From a virus, in the IMG/VR virus record IMGVR_UViG_3300005529_000113, positions 1 through 20,191 of that record: a DNA stretch of 20,191 nt. One strand, 5' to 3'. Of this stretch, positions 7,576 through 13,096 are shown one piece after another. How positions within the stretch are numbered: position 1 is the stretch's first letter; each line of letters starts with the position of its first letter. The notes beneath the pieces were generated by a model. The model was not told the DNA's origin, made no database searches, and was given only the letters and a program-made list of their open reading frames with translations. Position numbers and translations under genes: made by a program.

Positions 7576-8108
7576 TTGTCGCCGAAGATCGCCCGATAGC
7601 GGGCCAGTTTCTCCTCCGCAGAAAGATCGTTGTCCTCGGCCACCGCCTTGCCGGCATCGGCCTGTTTTGCTTTTTCCTCCAGGAGCGCGATCCGCCGCTC
7701 CGCGATTCCGACTTCGCGCTGCTTGAGCTCGATCCGGCGCGCATCGCCGATGATCATCGCGAGCTTTGTCAGCTCGTCGATGTTGCCATTCTTCGCCACC
7801 GCGCGCTCGAAGGCCTTCTGCTTCACCAGGGAGAGCGTCACCTTGTCGAAGGTCGGATCGGCCGTGAGCAGCTCCTTCTCGACCAGCGCCGCGAAGGCCG
7901 AGGCTTCCGAATAGCGCAAGGCAAAGCATTGCGTGGAGTAGAACTGCGAAAGGGCGCTGATGGAGGTCTTGATGTTGAAATCCTGCTCCAGCCGCTCCTT
8001 CGCGACCTCGTATTTCATGTTCTCGTCCACCAGCCAGTCGCGCAGCATCTTCTTCTGGTGCGGAGGAAGCGAATCGAGCTTGGAATCGGAACGTTTTTTT
8101 CGGCTCAT
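7572..8108 (-). CDS. Terminase small subunit, Mu gp27-like (DUF3486-type)
   Basis: This 178-residue, almost fully helical protein begins with a basic MSRKKRSDSKLDSLPPHQKK, followed by a helix-turn-helix-like part (YEVAKERLEQDFNIKTSISALSQFY at ~33-57) and a long charged coiled-coil region to the C-terminus (IGDARRIELKQREVGIAERR). This matches the shape of the Mu gp27 / DUF3486 family, the DNA-recognising small terminase of Mu-type phages, which often begins with an arginine/lysine-rich stretch and an 'LP' motif. It lies directly before the large subunit with a 4-base overlap. Its start also overlaps the stop of a 45-aa ORF. The family assignment rests on pattern and synteny; a search is needed to rank it against other small terminases. 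Confidence 0.75.
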   Translation of the reverse strand: MSRKKRSDSKLDSLPPHQKKMLRDWLVDENMKYEVAKERLEQDFNIKTSISALSQFYSTQCFALRYSEASAFAALVEKELLTADPTFDKVTLSLVKQKAFERAVAKNGNIDELTKLAMIIGDARRIELKQREVGIAERRIALLEEKAKQADAGKAVAEDNDLSAEEKLARYRAIFGDK

Positions 8109-8242
8109 ACATGTCCGAGGGGCTGGCCAAGGCGGCGGGTGAAACTCAGAACACCCGCCGCCAGGGACCTAACACCATGCAAACTTCCGGCGGGACTGAT
8201 GGCCCCCGGAATCGGGAAAAAAGTGATTGATGCGGTCATCAT
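8105..8242 (-). CDS. Small 45-aa protein coupled at both ends
   Basis: A 45-residue frame beginning MMTASITFFPIPGAISPAGS fills the space between the winged-helix-like gene and the small terminase. Its ATG overlaps the upstream stop and its TGA overlaps the terminase ATG, both as ATGA, the pattern of the verified genes around it. The N-terminal half is hydrophobic and proline-containing but too short and broken for a firm membrane helix; the C-terminal half is basic. I do not recognise it. The double coupling makes a real, small gene more likely than a chance frame. Confidence 0.5.
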   Translation of the reverse strand: MMTASITFFPIPGAISPAGSLHGVRSLAAGVLSFTRRLGQPLGHV

Positions 8243-8496
8243 GGGTTTTCCGCCAACCAGGCGCGCCCGCCATCGCTCAGCTTCCATTTCTTTCCGGTCT
8301 CGGCCAGAACGCCGGTGATGAGCCGGCCGGTATCGAGATAGCCGATCGAATTGTCCAACTCGCCCGTGGTCGGAGATGGCACGACGAGAAGAGAAATCTC
8401 ATCGCGCAGGATCGAATCGGGCAGAAGATAGTTCCCGCAGTTGGAAAGCGTGCGCAGGATGGCGCGATCGATCCGATGCTGGCGAGCGTCTCTCAC
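8239..8496 (-). CDS. Small winged-helix-like protein (Mu gp26 position)
   Basis: This 85-residue protein begins MRDARQHRIDRAILRTLSNC. The pattern suggests a compact winged-helix fold: a first helix (IDRAILRTLSNCG), a second (PDSILRDEISL), a helix ending DTGRLITGVLAETG and a C-terminal wing KWKLSDGGRAWLAENP, typical of 'x-W-x-L-T-x-x-G' wings. It sits between a coiled-coil membrane protein and the small terminase, which is the position of Mu gp26. Homologues there are often annotated as ArsR-like regulators, though their role is unknown. Start and stop both overlap neighbours by ATGA. It could bind DNA in packaging or late control; that is inference. Confidence 0.65.
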   Translation of the reverse strand: MRDARQHRIDRAILRTLSNCGNYLLPDSILRDEISLLVVPSPTTGELDNSIGYLDTGRLITGVLAETGKKWKLSDGGRAWLAENP

Positions 8497-8927
8497 TTGG
8501 ACATCCTCCCGGCGATTTCGCTGACGCGAGCGAGAATCATGTTCACCCGCTCATGCACGCCGATAAAATCGCTCTTCACTTCGCGGCGGAGCGCATCCGT
8601 TTTGCCCTCGATCGCCTGGTGTAATCCGGCGATCGACGTTGACCGCTTCCGATCAAGGGCATCGAAACCATCGCTGATTTTCGCTGCGATATTGTCGACG
8701 CGAGCCCGCAGCTCCTCGACTTCTTCCTTGGTCGCGAATTTTTCCGCCGCCTGGACGATCAACGGCTGAGGAGCGATATGCGCCTTGGCACCATTCCGCT
8801 CAGCAAAAGATTCGCGGCGATCGCTCCGCAGACGCAGAGCGATATCGAGGATGATGAGCGCGCATGCGCACCAGATTCCGAACTGTTCAAAGCTCGGCGA
8901 CGGAAGATCGGCGAAGAGAGAAGGCAT
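8493..8927 (-). CDS. Membrane-anchored coiled-coil protein (Mu gp25/DUF2730-like)
   Basis: This 144-residue protein has one likely membrane helix at residues ~16-33 (FGIWCACALIILDIALRL) followed by a long charged region with heptad-like spacing (FATKEEVEELRARVDNIAAK, then further helical repeats to the C-terminus). That design, and its position two genes before the small terminase, match the DUF2730-type proteins of Mu-like phages (Mu gp25). Their function is not established; a spanin-like role in lysis is an alternative because inner-membrane spanins have the same outline. The start has an AGGACC stretch just upstream, and 12 bases separate it from the previous stop. Confidence 0.65.
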   Translation of the reverse strand: MPSLFADLPSPSFEQFGIWCACALIILDIALRLRSDRRESFAERNGAKAHIAPQPLIVQAAEKFATKEEVEELRARVDNIAAKISDGFDALDRKRSTSIAGLHQAIEGKTDALRREVKSDFIGVHERVNMILARVSEIAGRMSK

Positions 8928-8939
8928 CGGTCCTGGTCC

Positions 8940-9179
8940 TCAGCTTTTGGCGGCGTTCTTCGTCGCGGACGCCTCGATGTCGCTCTTTAGCTTGTGGCCG
9001 AACTCGGCCGCGCGGCCGAGGATGCGCAGCTCCTCATCGCGCATGCGGGCGATGATCCGCGATTCCTCGGCCTGAACTTTTTCCGCGACCTTTCCGGCGA
9101 TCGATGGGAATGCGAAAATGAAAATAAAAAGCCAGAAGCCCGAGGTGATGGTGAAGGTGACGATGATGACAGGAATCAT
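8940..9179 (-). CDS. Small membrane protein with helical tail
   Basis: This 79-residue protein begins MIPVIIVTFTITSGFWLFIF. Residues 2-25 are a strong membrane helix and the rest is a charged helix (KVQAEESRIIARMRDEELRI). The frame is open further upstream, but the ATG at 9179 overlaps the stop of the holin-like gene (ATGA), and the longer version would contain only shadow sequence. Together with the next gene it makes a pair of single-pass coiled-coil proteins beside two holin-like genes, so a place in lysis (spanin-like) or in membrane association of assembly is possible. No signature decides it. Confidence 0.7.
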   Translation of the reverse strand: MIPVIIVTFTITSGFWLFIFIFAFPSIAGKVAEKVQAEESRIIARMRDEELRILGRAAEFGHKLKSDIEASATKNAAKS

Positions 9180-9706
9180 GATGCAGGTGGATTTGAAGGA
9201 ATGGAATTTGCCGAAGGTTTGGAGGGAACGAACTGGAGCATCTGGCGGCTTCCGAACCACCACATGATTGCCGCAGTCCAGGCCGTGACCGTCGCGCGGA
9301 TGATGAAATCGCGCATATCCGGCGCGCAGCCGGGATAAATTTCCGCGACGAAGATCGTGAGTCCGGCGGTCAACGTCGGGCGCCACAAAGAAAGAATGCC
9401 AGCAATCCAGGAGGGGACGTTGCTTGCGAGGGAACCAGCGGCGACTTGCGAGGCCTCGAAGGATGCATTTGCTCCCTGCTCCTGGGTGAGCTTCAGCTGC
9501 TCAGCCGAGAGCTTGCTCTGCGCATCGGATGCCGCGGCGATGCGCTGCAATTCGAGGGCGGCCATGGCCTCGTCGTGCTTGTATTGATTTTTCGCCTGAA
9601 AGATCGAGACGATGCCGGTGCCGATGCTTCCGACCAGGCCGAGGATGCCGCCGCTGGCCGCATTGGCCGCTGTGCCGAGAATGGTTTGGACGAGATTCGA
9701 GTCCAT
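9176..9706 (-). CDS. Three-TM membrane protein, possible holin
   Basis: This 176-residue protein has a glycine-rich hydrophobic stretch at ~8-36, a polar, Gln/Ala-rich helix at ~38-90, and two further membrane segments at ~97-124 (WIAGILSLWRPTLTAGLTIF) and ~136-152 (IRATVTAWTAAIMWWFG). The 'S-W-I-x(6)-W/V-R-P' phrase before the second segment is often seen in three-TM holins of transducing particles and tailed phages. Its place at the head of the late operon beside another small membrane protein supports a holin role, that is, timed permeabilisation of the inner membrane. The start follows the previous stop by one base with a CCATAAAATG leader. No endolysin is adjacent. Confidence 0.6.
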   Translation of the reverse strand: MDSNLVQTILGTAANAASGGILGLVGSIGTGIVSIFQAKNQYKHDEAMAALELQRIAAASDAQSKLSAEQLKLTQEQGANASFEASQVAAGSLASNVPSWIAGILSLWRPTLTAGLTIFVAEIYPGCAPDMRDFIIRATVTAWTAAIMWWFGSRQMLQFVPSKPSANSIPSNPPAS

Positions 9707-9707
9707 T

Positions 9708-9965
9708 TTATGGAGCCTTTCCGTCAGGCGAGGACGCGCCTTTTTCCTGGTAGGATTTCACGCCGGAGTAGCCGAGGATGATGGCATTGGCGGCGCCGAG
9801 GTATCCGGTGACGGTGAGCGGGATTTCCATCATCTGGATTTTGGCGATCGAGAGCGCGGCCCAGATGAAGAGCGGCAGGAGAACGATAGCAGGCACGGTG
9901 AGAATCACCAGGAGCCGGGTGTGACTCAGTTTGCCCGAGCGATCATGGAAAAATCCCTTGTTCAT
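9708..9965 (-). CDS. Two-TM holin-like protein
   Basis: This 85-residue protein begins MNKGFFHDRSGKLSHTRLLV. Membrane helices lie at ~18-41 and ~50-67, and the C-terminus is short and polar. The opening 'F-F-x-D-x-x-G-x-L-S-x-T-R-L' followed by two helices is a pattern I associate with small phage membrane proteins annotated as DUF2644 or holin-like. A two-helix protein of this size at the front of the late module fits a class II holin. Whether this or the three-TM neighbour is the true holin cannot be told from sequence. Leader TATAAAAACATG, no Shine-Dalgarno sequence. Confidence 0.65.
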   Translation of the reverse strand: MNKGFFHDRSGKLSHTRLLVILTVPAIVLLPLFIWAALSIAKIQMMEIPLTVTGYLGAANAIILGYSGVKSYQEKGASSPDGKAP

Positions 9966-9969
9966 GTTT

Positions 9970-10257
9970 TTATAGGCGTTCGGAGAGAATACGGCCCGAT
10001 TGCTTCGCCAGATTTTTCGAGAAGGAGAAACGAAAGCTGATCCCTTCCCGCGTGGTGATGGTCAGCAAGGCGATCTTTTCGTCCTGGGAACTATGCTGCA
10101 CTCCGATGCTCGTCGCCTCGAAGTTCCGCACCGGGAGACCGCGGACGGAGGATTTGGCCGCCGCGTCTATGCAATCCAGCAAATGATTGACGCGCTGGGC
10201 GCGATCATCGCCATTTGACGGATTCAGTTCATTGATGGCTGGATTCTTTGCTGGCAT
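9970..10257 (-). CDS. Unrecognised protein, first gene of the late operon
   Basis: This 95-residue protein begins MPAKNPAINELNPSNGDDRA. I chose the ATG at 10257; the frame is open to an earlier ATG at 10290, but that version would cover an inverted repeat and crowd the terminator at 10300. A helix (AQRVNHLLDCIDAAAKSS) is followed by beta-like strands (EKIALLTITTREGISFRFSF). It has no membrane segment, signal peptide or catalytic motif known to me and does not resemble an endolysin. Position suggests an early-late regulator or a structural accessory, but there is no evidence for either. Confidence 0.6.
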   Translation of the reverse strand: MPAKNPAINELNPSNGDDRAQRVNHLLDCIDAAAKSSVRGLPVRNFEATSIGVQHSSQDEKIALLTITTREGISFRFSFSKNLAKQSGRILSERL

Positions 10258-10262
10258 CAGGC

Positions 10263-10296
10263 TAAGGTGATGGCTCGTTCGAAAGCCCAACCTTAA
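10263..10296 (-). promoter_or_regulatory. Nested inverted repeat upstream of the late operon, possible activator site
   Basis: TAAGGT (10263-10268) faces ACCTTA (10290-10295), and inside it GGCT (10272-10275) faces AGCC (10284-10287). It lies directly before the first late gene and after the terminator of the moron transcript, so the late promoter is expected here. Late promoters of Mu-type phages carry dyads for Mor/C activators. No clear -10 or -35 is seen. Confidence 0.3.
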
Positions 10297-10299
10297 CCC

Positions 10300-10331
10300 A
10301 AAAAAAATCCCACCGTTAGAGTACGGTGGGA
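10300..10331 (-). terminator. Intrinsic terminator of the repressor-moron transcript
   Basis: On the minus strand, a perfect 9-bp stem (TCCCACCGT with ACGGTGGGA) around a 6-base loop is followed by eight T. It lies 25 bases past the stop of the moron gene and insulates the late operon from lysogenic transcription. Confidence 0.9.
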
Positions 10332-10356
10332 ATGGTAGGAATGGTAACGACTTTTT

Positions 10357-11022
10357 TTAATTAGCCGTTTGTTCTACCTCTATCTCCCAGTCGCAGTTGA
10401 GGGCGTTGATTTTCAAATCGAATGTACCTGCGCCATGCCCATAACTAATCTCATCCCCAGCTTGTCCGGTATTAACCAATAGATCATCTGAGGCGCCTTC
10501 GCTCATCACATTTAAAAAAGAAAAAACGGCCGCATCACGCGGATGCATTTGCCAATGGATTCTCCAAGAGTCGCTGGTGACCTGGAAGGAAGGAGACCTC
10601 TGTGTTCCTGCACCATTGAAATGAGCGAGTGAGACCCACCGTTCGGTTTTTGGGGTAATTGGATAAACCGCAGGAGACTGACTGGGTTGCTCACTGAGGG
10701 TCTCACTGCGAGTATTTGCTTTTTCCAATTTTGACCGCAGATCATCGTTTTCAGATTTCAAGCGGCTGATCACATCATTTGAATCCTCAGCCATCCTCGC
10801 CTCGTTCTCTTTGGTCTTCTGAACCAAGATAGCTTCGGCCTTCGATTGATTAGCTACAGCCTGTAGCTGAGTTTGAAGATGACCGACCTCGACAACTATA
10901 TCTGACAGTTGTTTCTCCTCGGAAACAGATGCGTTTATCAGCTTCTGATTCTTCGAAAACTGCCAAATGTTTCCAGCGATGCTTACCAGCAATAAGGCCG
11001 ATAGAATGTAAATTTTTCTCAT
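10357..11022 (-). CDS. Membrane-anchored moron-like protein with C-terminal beta domain
   Basis: This 221-residue protein starts MRKIYILSALLLVSIAGNIW, an N-terminal membrane anchor or uncleaved signal (~4-22). A coiled-coil region (~35-108) and a short Ser/Pro linker follow. The C-terminal domain (~128-219) is beta-like, with a repeating 'x-F-x-V-x-S-D-S-W-R-I-x-W' and ending NALNCDWEIEVEQ, a Trp-rich ending seen in small secreted sandwich domains. The gene is visibly AT-richer than the phage modules, uses different codons, lies 11 bases after the repressor and is closed by its own terminator. This is the arrangement of a lysogenic-conversion gene expressed from the prophage. A role at the cell envelope, such as exclusion of other phages, is a reasonable inference but not shown. 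Confidence 0.75.
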   Translation of the reverse strand: MRKIYILSALLLVSIAGNIWQFSKNQKLINASVSEEKQLSDIVVEVGHLQTQLQAVANQSKAEAILVQKTKENEARMAEDSNDVISRLKSENDDLRSKLEKANTRSETLSEQPSQSPAVYPITPKTERWVSLAHFNGAGTQRSPSFQVTSDSWRIHWQMHPRDAAVFSFLNVMSEGASDDLLVNTGQAGDEISYGHGAGTFDLKINALNCDWEIEVEQTAN

Positions 11023-11033
11023 CGTTTAAAGCG

Positions 11034-11375
11034 TTAGTATTTTTCGATTTCCTTCTCTAGTGCTTTCGTGACATCGACCAACTGTTTGACCAATCTTCGT
11101 ATCTCTGAGGATAGATGCGGTTGTCGATCCTCATTGAGAATCAGTGCGGTATTTTCCTCACCCATTAATAGGTATTCCATCCTAATCCTGAGAACCTTGG
11201 AAAGCTTATAAAGAGCATCTCCTCGGGGGATAGAACCGTTGAGCCAACCGCTTACGGTGGCCTGTGAGGAATTGGTTGCATCCGCGATTTGTGCCTGCGT
11301 GAAGCCCTGCTCCTTCATCTCGCGATCGAGAGTTTGAGCAAATATCGTTTTTCCGATATTTTTGTCTTGATTCAT
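11034..11375 (-). CDS. XRE-family phage repressor
   Basis: This 113-residue protein has a lambda-repressor-like domain at ~10-72. The helix-turn-helix is FTQAQIADATNSSQATVSGW (~25-44), followed by the usual helix DALYKLSKVLRIRMEYLLMG. The C-terminal part (SSEIRRLVKQLVDVTKALEK) looks like a dimerising helix; there is no peptidase domain, so this is not a LexA/CI self-cleaving type. It is read away from the early operon, with the control region between, as expected for the lysogeny repressor. Both this gene and the following moron are AT-richer than the rest. Regulation by binding its own inverted repeats is likely. The start has GGAAAA seven to eight bases upstream. Confidence 0.88.
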   Translation of the reverse strand: MNQDKNIGKTIFAQTLDREMKEQGFTQAQIADATNSSQATVSGWLNGSIPRGDALYKLSKVLRIRMEYLLMGEENTALILNEDRQPHLSSEIRRLVKQLVDVTKALEKEIEKY

Positions 11376-11414
11376 CGGTTTTCCGTTATCACAAAGGTGA
11401 TGTTACGGGTAACA
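11340..11414. promoter_or_regulatory. Divergent control region with three inverted repeats (operator candidates)
   Basis: Three dyads lie over the start of the repressor gene and the gap to the first early gene: AAATATCG facing CGATATTT (11340-11361, 6-base spacer), ATCAC facing GTGAT (11388-11401, 4-base spacer) and TGTTAC facing GTAACA (11401-11414, 2-base spacer). The last two abut. These are the natural operators for the repressor and the Ner-like protein. Consensus -10/-35 boxes could not be assigned with confidence on either strand. Confidence 0.55.
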
Positions 11415-11417
11415 ACG

Positions 11418-11606
11418 ATGCAAAAGAAAGGCAAAACCACCACCGCCGGATCGGGGCGCACCAAGTTTCACGGGATTGTTGAACAAGCCGGGCAGCTGCG
11501 TGTGAGCCGTGGGCATCTCTGGCAAGTCCTCACCGGCCGTCGGCAGAGCAAGGTTTTGCTTCAGCGCTATCTGAAACTCACCCGCAACAGGAAATTCCAG
11601 CCATGA
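11418..11606 (+). CDS. Small Ner/Cro-like HTH protein, first early gene
   Basis: This 62-residue basic protein begins MQKKGKTTTAGSGRTKFHGI. Residues ~18-52 read as a helix-turn-helix: VEQAGQLRVSRGHLWQVLTG, the 'L-x-V-S-R-x-H-L-x-x-V-L-x-G-R-R' pattern of small XRE regulators. As the first gene opposite the repressor it holds the place of Mu Ner or lambda Cro, which turn early and repressor transcription down during lytic growth. An ATG at 11400 would add six residues but sits inside the operator dyad, so 11418 is preferred. It is not certain which is used. The stop overlaps the next start (ATGA). Confidence 0.6.
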   Translation: MQKKGKTTTAGSGRTKFHGIVEQAGQLRVSRGHLWQVLTGRRQSKVLLQRYLKLTRNRKFQP

Positions 11607-11809
11607 TCAAAACAACCGTTTCCCATCTCCGCCCGGCCGATATCTTCACGCTGCGTCTTTCGGACGGCCGCGAAATCACCTCCTCGGCGGACAGTGTCCG
11701 CGGCCTTGGCGGCCTCATGAAGATCAGCTTCCGGGTCGGCGCTACCCGCAATTTTTCCAACGCCTGGCTCCGCGCCAGTCACCCCATCCAGATTTTCGCT
11801 CTCTTCTAA
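11603..11809 (+). CDS. Unrecognised small early protein
   Basis: This 68-residue protein begins MIKTTVSHLRPADIFTLRLS and has alternating polar/hydrophobic stretches that suggest a small beta barrel (IFTLRLSDGREITSS... MKISFRVGATRNF). It starts in an ATGA overlap with the Ner-like gene, with CCAGCC just before the ATG. I know no family for it. Small unknown genes between ner and the transposase are normal in Mu-like phages. Confidence 0.6.
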   Translation: MIKTTVSHLRPADIFTLRLSDGREITSSADSVRGLGGLMKISFRVGATRNFSNAWLRASHPIQIFALF

Positions 11810-11816
11810 CAGTCTA

Positions 11817-12197
11817 ATGTCAGTACTTCCTCCAGCTCAGGTGCGTCGCGCGGCGGCGCATGCAACTCTATCCTTTGATTGGCTCGTCCCGGCCAAGCCT
11901 TGGTTCACGCCCCGAGAGGTCGGCAACCTGGTGGGCATGTCCGATTGCTTCATCGAGAAGCTGCTGGACGAGGGCCGGCAGATCGCCGGCCACGAATACA
12001 ACGGCGGCGCCGGCAAGAAGTTTTCCAAGCGCGTGCCGCGCGCCTTCGTCATCAACCTCCTCATCAAGTCCGCGCGCTACGACGCCGAGACCAAGCTCGA
12101 AGCCTTTCTCTCCTGCCTGCGCGAGTTTTCCCAGCAGGAGCTCCTCGTCATCGCCGAGGCCGCCCGCAAGCACGCCTTCACCTCCTCCCGTTCATGA
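11817..12197 (+). CDS. Excisionase/MerR-like HTH DNA-binding protein
   Basis: This 126-residue protein has, at ~27-80, PWFTPREVGNLVGMSDCFIE (helix-turn-helix), then a 'wing' with GHEYNGGAGKKFSKRVPRAF. This is the order of excisionase-type winged helices, where a basic strand follows the recognition helix. The C-terminal ~45 residues are helical. It probably binds DNA, perhaps as an early regulator or as an architectural factor for transposition; phage excisionases share this fold, but this phage transposes and no integrase is present. The stop overlaps the next start by ATGA. Confidence 0.65.
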   Translation: MSVLPPAQVRRAAAHATLSFDWLVPAKPWFTPREVGNLVGMSDCFIEKLLDEGRQIAGHEYNGGAGKKFSKRVPRAFVINLLIKSARYDAETKLEAFLSCLREFSQQELLVIAEAARKHAFTSSRS

Positions 12198-12385
12198 AAA
12201 ACCGCGCTCCCGCCATCTTCTGCGGCATCCAGCAGGGATACGGCTACATTCCTGATCTAGAGCTCTGGACCTTGATCGAGCCGATCGCCGGCTATCCCGC
12301 CCACACGACACTCGCCCGCCAGACGATCGAGGCGGCCGGTTTCATCCTTCCCGCCGCGCCCGTTCCCGACGAGGCCGTCGCCTGA
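12194..12385 (+). CDS. Unrecognised 63-aa early protein
   Basis: This 63-residue protein begins MKNRAPAIFCGIQQGYGYIP. It is coupled to the preceding HTH gene by ATGA and stops 10 bases before the next gene. It contains a short aromatic/glycine segment and two predicted helices (LELWTLIEPI, LARQTIEAAGF) and has no membrane segment or known motif. The longer open frame upstream is a shadow of the HTH gene. Confidence 0.6.
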   Translation: MKNRAPAIFCGIQQGYGYIPDLELWTLIEPIAGYPAHTTLARQTIEAAGFILPAAPVPDEAVA

Positions 12386-12395
12386 TTTTTAATCC

Positions 12396-13085
12396 ATGTC
12401 TTCATCGAAATCCTACGCCCTCTCACTCGTGGCCGAGACCAAATCCTTACAAAGTAAAGATTTGACCGGCCTCGTAAACGCCACCCTCCGCCAGTTCGAA
12501 CTGATCCAAAAACTCGAAGGCGAAGCCGCCTTTCGCGCGATCTTCACCGGCTTGGGTCTACTCCAGGTTAAGACATCGATCAAACATGGTCACTTCGAAT
12601 CCTGGCTCAAAAATCACGTCCCAAAAAGTCTTACCTCGTGCAATTTCTACATGCGCCTCGCGCTGGCGTTTATCGAAGAAACCCATGCGACGAAGGCCGA
12701 GCTGCTTGCCATCTCCGGCGCCTCTTTTGAGCTGAGCACGACCGATGTTGACGGCCGGCGCTTCATCAAGCGCATGGAAAAATTCGTGGGCGAGCTCTCG
12801 CTCACCGATCTCCTCATCAAGCACGGCATCCGCGGCGTCGGCCTCAAGTCCTCGCTCTGCGATGGCGCTGATGACGATGAGGCCAACCTCTCGCCCGAGG
12901 AGCAGTTGAAGCGCGCCCGCGAGCGCGTCTTCGGCGAGACCGCTGAGCACCTGCTCTCCCTCCGCAAGACGCTGACCGACACCTCGCGCCTCCAGCTCCT
13001 GCGCCCAAGTGAGTTGATCCGAATCGACAGCGAGCTCGCCGAACTGCGCCGCGCCATCGCCACCATCACCGGAAACGCCGCCTGA
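12396..13085 (+). CDS. DUF3102-like helical early protein
   Basis: This 229-residue protein is mainly helical. The centre of its N-terminal half, GHFESWLKNHVPKSLTSCNF then YMRLALAFIEE (~65-95), resembles the DUF3102 signature, in which a Gly-x-F/W-x-W-L element is followed by a helix of type 'S-x-R-T-A-x-x-Y-M-R-x-A'. The C-terminal half has an acidic stretch (DGADDDEANLSPEEQLKRAR) and a further helix pair. DUF3102 proteins occur in phages and mobile elements and may bind DNA, but their role is not known. It sits directly before the transposase (11 bases), so it is expressed with it. Confidence 0.5.
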   Translation: MSSSKSYALSLVAETKSLQSKDLTGLVNATLRQFELIQKLEGEAAFRAIFTGLGLLQVKTSIKHGHFESWLKNHVPKSLTSCNFYMRLALAFIEETHATKAELLAISGASFELSTTDVDGRRFIKRMEKFVGELSLTDLLIKHGIRGVGLKSSLCDGADDDEANLSPEEQLKRARERVFGETAEHLLSLRKTLTDTSRLQLLRPSELIRIDSELAELRRAIATITGNAA

Positions 13086-13096
13086 ATTTTCCAGCC

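Noticed and set aside
7576-8130. Upstream extension of the large terminase frame
   Set aside because: The added residues have the composition of a shadow of the small terminase gene, and the ATGA-coupled start at 7575 begins the conserved sequence.
11362-11395. Sigma70 early promoter (TTGTCT ... TTATCA)
   Set aside because: Matches to -35 and -10 consensus are too poor to support a call on either strand.
11817-12197. True excisionase with a partner integrase
   Set aside because: No tyrosine or serine integrase is present; the fold is shared by many small regulators, so only a DNA-binding call is made.
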